Shown here: positions 22,854-26,838 of the stretch, in pieces
How the letters are laid out: every line of letters starts with the position of its first letter
Numbering within the stretch: the first letter of the stretch is position 1
Assembly: GCA_039920305.1 (NCBI GenBank)
Contig: JBDSEA010000253.1
Coordinates: 1 to 26,838 of the forward strand
Reading direction: 5' to 3'
DNA from: DASRAJ01 sp039920305
GTDB taxonomy: Bacteria; Bacteroidota; Bacteroidia; Chitinophagales; UBA10324
Length of the DNA: 26,838 nucleotides
Position numbers and translations under genes: made by a program
The notes under the pieces: generated by a model
Told to the model about the DNA's origin: nothing
The model's input: the letters and a program-made list of their open reading frames with translations, nothing else
The model's database searches: none

Positions 22854-24287
22854 ATCTAAAGCTTTTTGAATGCCATCAGGAACAGATAATCCATTCAGAA
22901 AATCCGAGCTGCAAAGTGTTCCAGTCCTTTCATCAAAGGAATTTTCACTCACATCTATATCTTTCAGAATTGAAATGATGGGCAAAGAAAAATGTTTTGC
23001 AAACCGATGATCACGCTCATCATGTCCCGGTACACCCATCACAATGCCTGTACCGTACGTAGCAAGCACATATTCAGCAATCCAGACAGGAATTGGTTTT
23101 TGTGTAAAAGGATGAATCGCATAGGCCCCGGTGAACTGGCCTGTTATTTTTTTAACATCTGTCATGCGGTCGCGCTCGCTGCGGTTCTTTGCATATGCGA
23201 CATACTCATTAACTTGTTGCTTGTATTCCGGTGCAGTAATTTGAAATACGAGCTCATGCTCCGGAGCAAGGGTAATGAAGGTGGCGCCAAAAATGGTGTC
23301 AGGGCGGGTGGTGAAAACTTCAACTGAAAATTTTTCTTTCGAAAAATTTTCAACACCAGCGTTCAAACTGCTATCCTCAGCATTTTCTTCATCACTCCCC
23401 TCTGCGCGCCCAATCTCAAATTTTAAAATACATCCCTCACTCCTTCCAATCCAATTGCGCTGAGTTTCCTTAACCGCCGCACTCCACTCGATTTTTTCAA
23501 GACCGGATAATAACCGATCAGCATAAGCCGTGATGCGAAGTGACCATTGCTTCATCAGTTTTCTCTCAACCGGGTAGCCACCACGCTCACTTACTCCATC
23601 CTTTACCTCATCATTCGCCAGAACAGTTCCAAGAGCAGGGCACCAGTTCACCCATGAATCAGCGAGGTAGGCGAGGCGATAGTTTAGCAGGATGTCACTT
23701 TTCTTTTTAGAAGAGTATTCTTCCGTCCATTCATAACTGCTAAATATTTCTGTTTCAGCGCAGGCAGCTTCAACATTTTCGTTACCATTCTTTTCAAACT
23801 CTGAAGTCAGAGACTCAATTTTTTCGGCGCGATCTGTTTTTTTGTTATACCATGAATGAAAAAGCCGGATGAATATCCATTGCGTCCATTTGTAAAATTC
23901 AGGATCGCTCGTACGCAGCTCCCGGTTCCAGTCGAAGGAGAACCCGATTTTGTTTAGCTGCTCCTTGAAAGTTGCGATATTCTTTTCAGTAGTAACGGCC
24001 GGATGCTGACCAGTCTGGATCGCGTACTGCTCTGCCGGAAGTCCGAATGAGTCGAACCCCATGGGATGCAGGACATTAAATCCGCGGAGCCTTTTGTACC
24101 GGGCATAGATATCTGAGGCAATGTAACCAAGCGGATGCCCCACATGTAATCCTGCGCCGGATGGATAAGGGAACATATCGAGAACGTAAAATTTTTTCCC
24201 CGGTCCATTCTTGCTTGTCCTGTAAACATCCTTTTCCTTCCATATTTTCTTAGCTTCTTCTTCGATATCACTGAATTTGTATTCCAT
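22851..24287 (-). CDS. leuS: Leucyl-tRNA synthetase, N-terminal part (ends at in-frame TAG)
   Basis: 478 residues. Class I HIGH motif as HVGH (48-51) in YPSGAGLHVGHPLGY; NVLHPMGFDSFGLPAEQYAI; the Bacteroidota-type insert NKKTDRAEKIESLTSEFEKNGNENV followed by LNYRLAYLADSWVNWCPALGTVLANDEV; then the CP1 editing domain with the T-rich TTRPDT (326-331) and GTGIVMGVPGHDERD (412-426), both complete. An acidic low-complexity stretch (SDEENAEDSS) sits at about 298-307. The frame stops at TAG near the end of CP1, where an intact enzyme continues. A perfect -7 box lies at 24313-24320. Apart from the TAG no lesion is visible, so the gene is either recently broken, truly split, or read through. Confidence 0.94.
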   Translation of the reverse strand: MEYKFSDIEEEAKKIWKEKDVYRTSKNGPGKKFYVLDMFPYPSGAGLHVGHPLGYIASDIYARYKRLRGFNVLHPMGFDSFGLPAEQYAIQTGQHPAVTTEKNIATFKEQLNKIGFSFDWNRELRTSDPEFYKWTQWIFIRLFHSWYNKKTDRAEKIESLTSEFEKNGNENVEAACAETEIFSSYEWTEEYSSKKKSDILLNYRLAYLADSWVNWCPALGTVLANDEVKDGVSERGGYPVERKLMKQWSLRITAYADRLLSGLEKIEWSAAVKETQRNWIGRSEGCILKFEIGRAEGSDEENAEDSSLNAGVENFSKEKFSVEVFTTRPDTIFGATFITLAPEHELVFQITAPEYKQQVNEYVAYAKNRSERDRMTDVKKITGQFTGAYAIHPFTQKPIPVWIAEYVLATYGTGIVMGVPGHDERDHRFAKHFSLPIISILKDIDVSENSFDERTGTLCSSDFLNGLSVPDGIQKALD

Positions 24288-24312
24288 ATTTTTCCTGCAA
24301 ACAGCTTTTTTA

Positions 24313-24320
24313 CAAATTTA
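24313..24320 (-). promoter_or_regulatory. -7 box of leuS
   Basis: TAAATTTG on the minus strand is a perfect TAnnTTTG match, giving a leader of about 20-25 nt to the ATG at 24287. The rest of the 205-bp spacer to ftsX shows no gene. Confidence 0.5.
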
Positions 24321-24492
24321 AGGATACACAGATCACCTAAGGAGCTAAAGATCTCCTGTTTTCTGAAAACCGCCCTGTGAGGTTGAGAATTTCAAATTTC
24401 ACAATTCCGTATTTACAATTCTGTTTATCATCATTCATTATAGCTGGCCCTGTTGAAAAGACAATGTCCCGGACAAAAAATCCGCCTGTAAC

Positions 24493-25395
24493 GTGGTTTA
24501 TTTTCGCCGTACAATTATTAAAATCGTGGGTGAAAAGAAAAGATCAATCCGGAGGTTTAAGCCAAACTATTTATACAGCATAATTTCTACTGCCCTGTTA
24601 TTGTTCATGATGGGAATTCTTGCAATGATTTTCAGTAGTGGCAGAAAACTTGCAAATCAATTCAAAGAGAATCTCGAATTTACTGTGATCATCAAAGATA
24701 ATGTGAGTGAAAAAGAAATTTTTGCACTACAGAATAATTTACAGGCAGAGCCATGGGTAAAGAGTGCAGAATATATTTCAAAGGCAGAAGCAGCAAAGAT
24801 TTTTTCAAAGGATAATGGTGAAGACTTTAAAGACCTGCTCGATTACAACCCGTTGTTTGCGTCAATAAATCTTAATCTTCATTCTGAATATACAGGGCAG
24901 GACAGCATCAATATTATTGAACAATCAGTGACTTCACATCCCGAAGTGAGCGAATTTTATTATGAGCATAAACTTGTTGAAGCCCTTAATGATAATTTAC
25001 GAAAAGTGGGATGGCTTATGGTTGGTATCAGCGTTCTTCTCATCATTGTCACTATCAGCATACTCGATTCCACAATCCGGCTTTCAATGTATGCAAACCG
25101 GTTGCTCATCCGCAGCATGCAGCTTGTGGGTGCTACGCGTATGTTTATTATCAAGCCTTTTCTTTCACGAAGCATGATCAATGGGTTGATTGCTGCCATT
25201 GTTGCAATCTTCCTTTTACTTGCTGTAATGAAATTTGCAACTTCTCAGGTACCGGAGCTCGAGGCTTTGCAGGATTATTCAATCATAGGGCTGATTGTAG
25301 CTGGTATCCTCATTCTCGGATTGACGTTTTCCTTTTTCAGTACCTGGCTCGCTGTGAGAAAATATCTGGGGATGAAAATAGAGGAGCTGTATTGA
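24493..25395 (+). CDS. ftsX: Cell-division ABC-transporter permease-like protein FtsX
   Basis: Up to 300 residues. Topology fits FtsX: basic cytoplasmic N-terminus (EKKRSIRRFKPNYLYS), membrane helix 1 (IISTALLLFMMGILAMIF), a periplasmic domain of about 120 residues (EFTVIIKDNVSEKEIFALQNNL..., AEYISKAEAAKIF), then three helices (WLMVGISVLLIIVTISILD; INGLIAAIVAIFLLLAVM; IIGLIVAGILILGLTFSFF) with the conserved LLIRSMQLVGATRMFIIKPFL loop that contacts FtsE. With FtsE it regulates peptidoglycan hydrolases at division. ftsE is not adjacent, as often in this phylum. The start is uncertain: GTG at 24493, or GTG at 24526 giving MGEKKRSIRR..., which fits relatives better; neither has a clear ribosome site. 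Confidence 0.92.
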   Translation: MVYFRRTIIKIVGEKKRSIRRFKPNYLYSIISTALLLFMMGILAMIFSSGRKLANQFKENLEFTVIIKDNVSEKEIFALQNNLQAEPWVKSAEYISKAEAAKIFSKDNGEDFKDLLDYNPLFASINLNLHSEYTGQDSINIIEQSVTSHPEVSEFYYEHKLVEALNDNLRKVGWLMVGISVLLIIVTISILDSTIRLSMYANRLLIRSMQLVGATRMFIIKPFLSRSMINGLIAAIVAIFLLLAVMKFATSQVPELEALQDYSIIGLIVAGILILGLTFSFFSTWLAVRKYLGMKIEELY

Positions 25396-25546
25396 AGATT
25401 CTATCTCATTTTTTATACTGCTAAATTTTACTCCGTCAAAGTAACTGTCTGAGAAAGCAGTAATTGCCAATGCAGGGTATTTTGATATCTGTCCTGCTCA
25501 ACTCAAAAAAAATCATTATTTTGCTGCCGGATTAATTATAGAATTT

Positions 25547-25569
25547 TGGTTCTTCGGTAAAAGTAGTGG
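25547..25569. repeat. Left inverted repeat of the ISL3 element
   Basis: TGGTTCTTCGGTA is followed by AAAG and TAGTGG. Identical to the reverse complement of 26816-26838 over the first 13 bases and over the last 6 (19 of 23 in total). Confidence 0.9.
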
Positions 25570-26837
25570 GTTAGATTGATGAAGAAGTTTATCTTGAGTC
25601 GAAAAAGATGGACGCATTTATCAAAGCATTTGAAAAAATTCTGAAAGTGGAAAGGCCATGGCATATAGCCAAGACAGAAGTAATCAGCAGCACCAAAACC
25701 GTTCACTTCTACCTGGAATATGATGACGGCACAAAATTTCCGTGCGCTGTCTGCGGAATCAAATGTGGAGTTTATGACAGCACTGTTCGCGTATGGCGGC
25801 ATTTAGACATTTGCGATTATCGTTGTTACTTGTACATCAAAATACCTCGAACCCAATGCAAGGAACATGGAGTAAAGGTGCTTGGCAAGCACGAGTTTGG
25901 CAGAATCAATACTCATTTCAGTTTTAAACTCGAAGAGTTGATCATCAACAGATGCCGCAGTATGTCAATGAGTGCCATAGCGCGCGAGTTAGGTGAAACT
26001 GATACCACATTATGGAGTGTGTTCAAGCACTACATAAAACAAGGCATTGATAAAATGGATTGCTCAGCAACTAAGCGAATAGGGGTCGATGAAACAGCCA
26101 GCAAACGGGGTCATCATTACATGAGTGTATTTTCTGACATCGATACGGGCAAAGTAATTTTTGTTACTGAAGGCAAAGAAGCCGAAGTATTTGCTAAGTT
26201 CTATCAAGGGCTGTTTGATCGCATGGGCGATCCCAACTTTATTACACTGATCAGCATGGATATGTCCAAAGCATATATTGCCGGACAGCAGCAATATTTC
26301 GTTGGTGCTCAAGTAGTGTTTGATCGCTTTCACATCAAGAAGGCATTGAATGAAGCGGTTGATCAGGTGAGAAAAAAAGAAGTGCGCACAGTAGAAGAAC
26401 TTAAAAAGACCAAATACATCTGGTTGAAGAATCCTGGCAACCTTACAGATGATCAACAACAAAAGCTGCAAACATTTCTACAGCAATCCTCTACCAAGAC
26501 TGCCCAAGCATATGGACTTAAAACAGCGTTCGATCAATTGTGGGCCATCCAGGAAAGCGCTGTAGAAAAAACATTGCAGGTATGGTTCGAGCTTGTTAAG
26601 CAATCAGCATTACAACCGATGTTTCGGTTTGTAAGAACTATTAAGCGACATTATAAAGGTGTTGTAAACTCCATGACATCCTTTATTAGTAATGCAGCAG
26701 CAGAAGGATTAAACAGCATAATTCAATTAGTAAAATCAAGAGCAAGAGGATACAGAAATCCGGAAAACTTTAAGAACATGATTTACTTCATCGGTAATGA
26801 TTTCAAATTTTCATTCCACTAAAAATACCGAAGAACC
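25548..26837 (+). mobile_element. Complete ISL3-family insertion sequence
   Basis: About 1290 bp with one transposase and terminal inverted repeats beginning GGTTCTTCGGTA at both ends, the 'GG...TT' opening usual for ISL3 elements. The right end falls at the window edge. If the 8-bp target duplication typical of the family exists, the left copy is AGAATTTT (25540-25547); the single base visible beyond the right end (A, 26838) agrees. Inserted between ftsX and unseen DNA. Confidence 0.88.
25608..26822 (+). CDS. ISL3-family DDE transposase
   Basis: 404 residues, full length. N-terminal zinc-binding segment with C46-x2-C49, C53 and C84-x2-H87; helix-turn-helix at about 116-140 (SMSAIARELGETDTTLWSVF); then the RNase H-like core with D161 (RIGVDETASKRGHHY), D218 (LISMDMSKAYI) and E366 (SNAAAEGLNSIIQLVKSRARGYRN), the DDE triad of ISL3. 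No frameshift, so it should be active. Cuts and pastes its own element. The TAA stop lies inside the right inverted repeat. Confidence 0.95.
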   Translation: MDAFIKAFEKILKVERPWHIAKTEVISSTKTVHFYLEYDDGTKFPCAVCGIKCGVYDSTVRVWRHLDICDYRCYLYIKIPRTQCKEHGVKVLGKHEFGRINTHFSFKLEELIINRCRSMSMSAIARELGETDTTLWSVFKHYIKQGIDKMDCSATKRIGVDETASKRGHHYMSVFSDIDTGKVIFVTEGKEAEVFAKFYQGLFDRMGDPNFITLISMDMSKAYIAGQQQYFVGAQVVFDRFHIKKALNEAVDQVRKKEVRTVEELKKTKYIWLKNPGNLTDDQQQKLQTFLQQSSTKTAQAYGLKTAFDQLWAIQESAVEKTLQVWFELVKQSALQPMFRFVRTIKRHYKGVVNSMTSFISNAAAEGLNSIIQLVKSRARGYRNPENFKNMIYFIGNDFKFSFH

Positions 26838-26838
26838 A
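26816..26838. repeat. Right inverted repeat of the ISL3 element
   Basis: CCACTA, four mismatched bases, then TACCGAAGAACCA, inverted relative to 25547-25569. It contains the transposase stop codon. Confidence 0.9.

Noticed and set aside
23365..23400. Acidic stretch (SDEENAEDSS) in the LeuRS N-terminal part as another inserted element
   Set aside because: Short, without repeats, and in a loop of the editing domain that varies in length in the family.
1..26838. CRISPR array, rRNA, or complete tRNA genes
   Set aside because: No regularly spaced direct repeats and no rRNA or full tRNA cloverleaf were seen on either strand.

Overview
This window comes from a member of the phylum Bacteroidota, probably near Chitinophagales/Saprospirales. 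The evidence is a PKD/Ig-rich cell-surface protein, a DUF4296 lipoprotein, a TlpA-type thioredoxin with a DUF4369-like N-terminus, the long Bacteroidota forms of PurM and LeuRS, weak Shine-Dalgarno sites, and repeated TAnnTTTG (sigma-ABfr type -7) boxes upstream of genes. The species cannot be named from the sequence alone.

Layout. 1-1636 (-): 5' part of a large secreted surface protein that runs off the left edge. 1793-4448 (+): enolase and PurM. 4436-8027 (-): an outer-membrane barrel-like protein, a TlpA-like lipoprotein and a second barrel-like protein. 8110-8568 (+): small lipoprotein. 8571-11234 (-): alaS. 11362-12333 (+): M23 envelope peptidase. 12342-14147 (-): GT-C-type membrane glycosyltransferase. 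14251-14361 (-): a 36-residue Lys/Ser/Gly-rich basic protein with its own promoter and terminator. 14769-17949 (-): small secreted protein, hppD, scoB, scoA. 18031-18432 (-): DUF4296 lipoprotein. 18482-19147 (+): YggS/PLPBP. 19214-20071 (-): HMG-CoA lyase. 20116-20658 (+): GNAT acetyltransferase. 20742-24287 (-): leuS. 24493-25395 (+): ftsX. 25548-26837 (+): a complete ISL3-type insertion sequence ending at the window edge.

How genes work together. HMG-CoA lyase (leucine breakdown), HPPD (first committed step from 4-hydroxyphenylpyruvate in tyrosine breakdown) and the ScoAB CoA-transferase all meet at acetoacetate, so 15.2-20.1 kb looks like a ketogenic amino-acid catabolism region. The other genes are mostly housekeeping or envelope genes.

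Most unusual locus. leuS carries two independent oddities. (1) A single in-frame TAG codon at 22851-22853 splits an otherwise continuous reading frame inside the CP1 region. A GTG with a purine-rich stretch before it lies 18 bases downstream. (2) About 529 bp (22082-22610), bounded by perfect 17-bp inverted repeats and encoding a DUF559 (Vsr-like) nuclease domain with its key acidic residues intact, sits in frame inside the synthetase just before the MPGWAGSSWYF motif. This looks like a palindromic-repeat mobile element that enters an essential gene without breaking its frame, comparable in principle to Rickettsia palindromic elements or inteins. No splicing motifs are visible.
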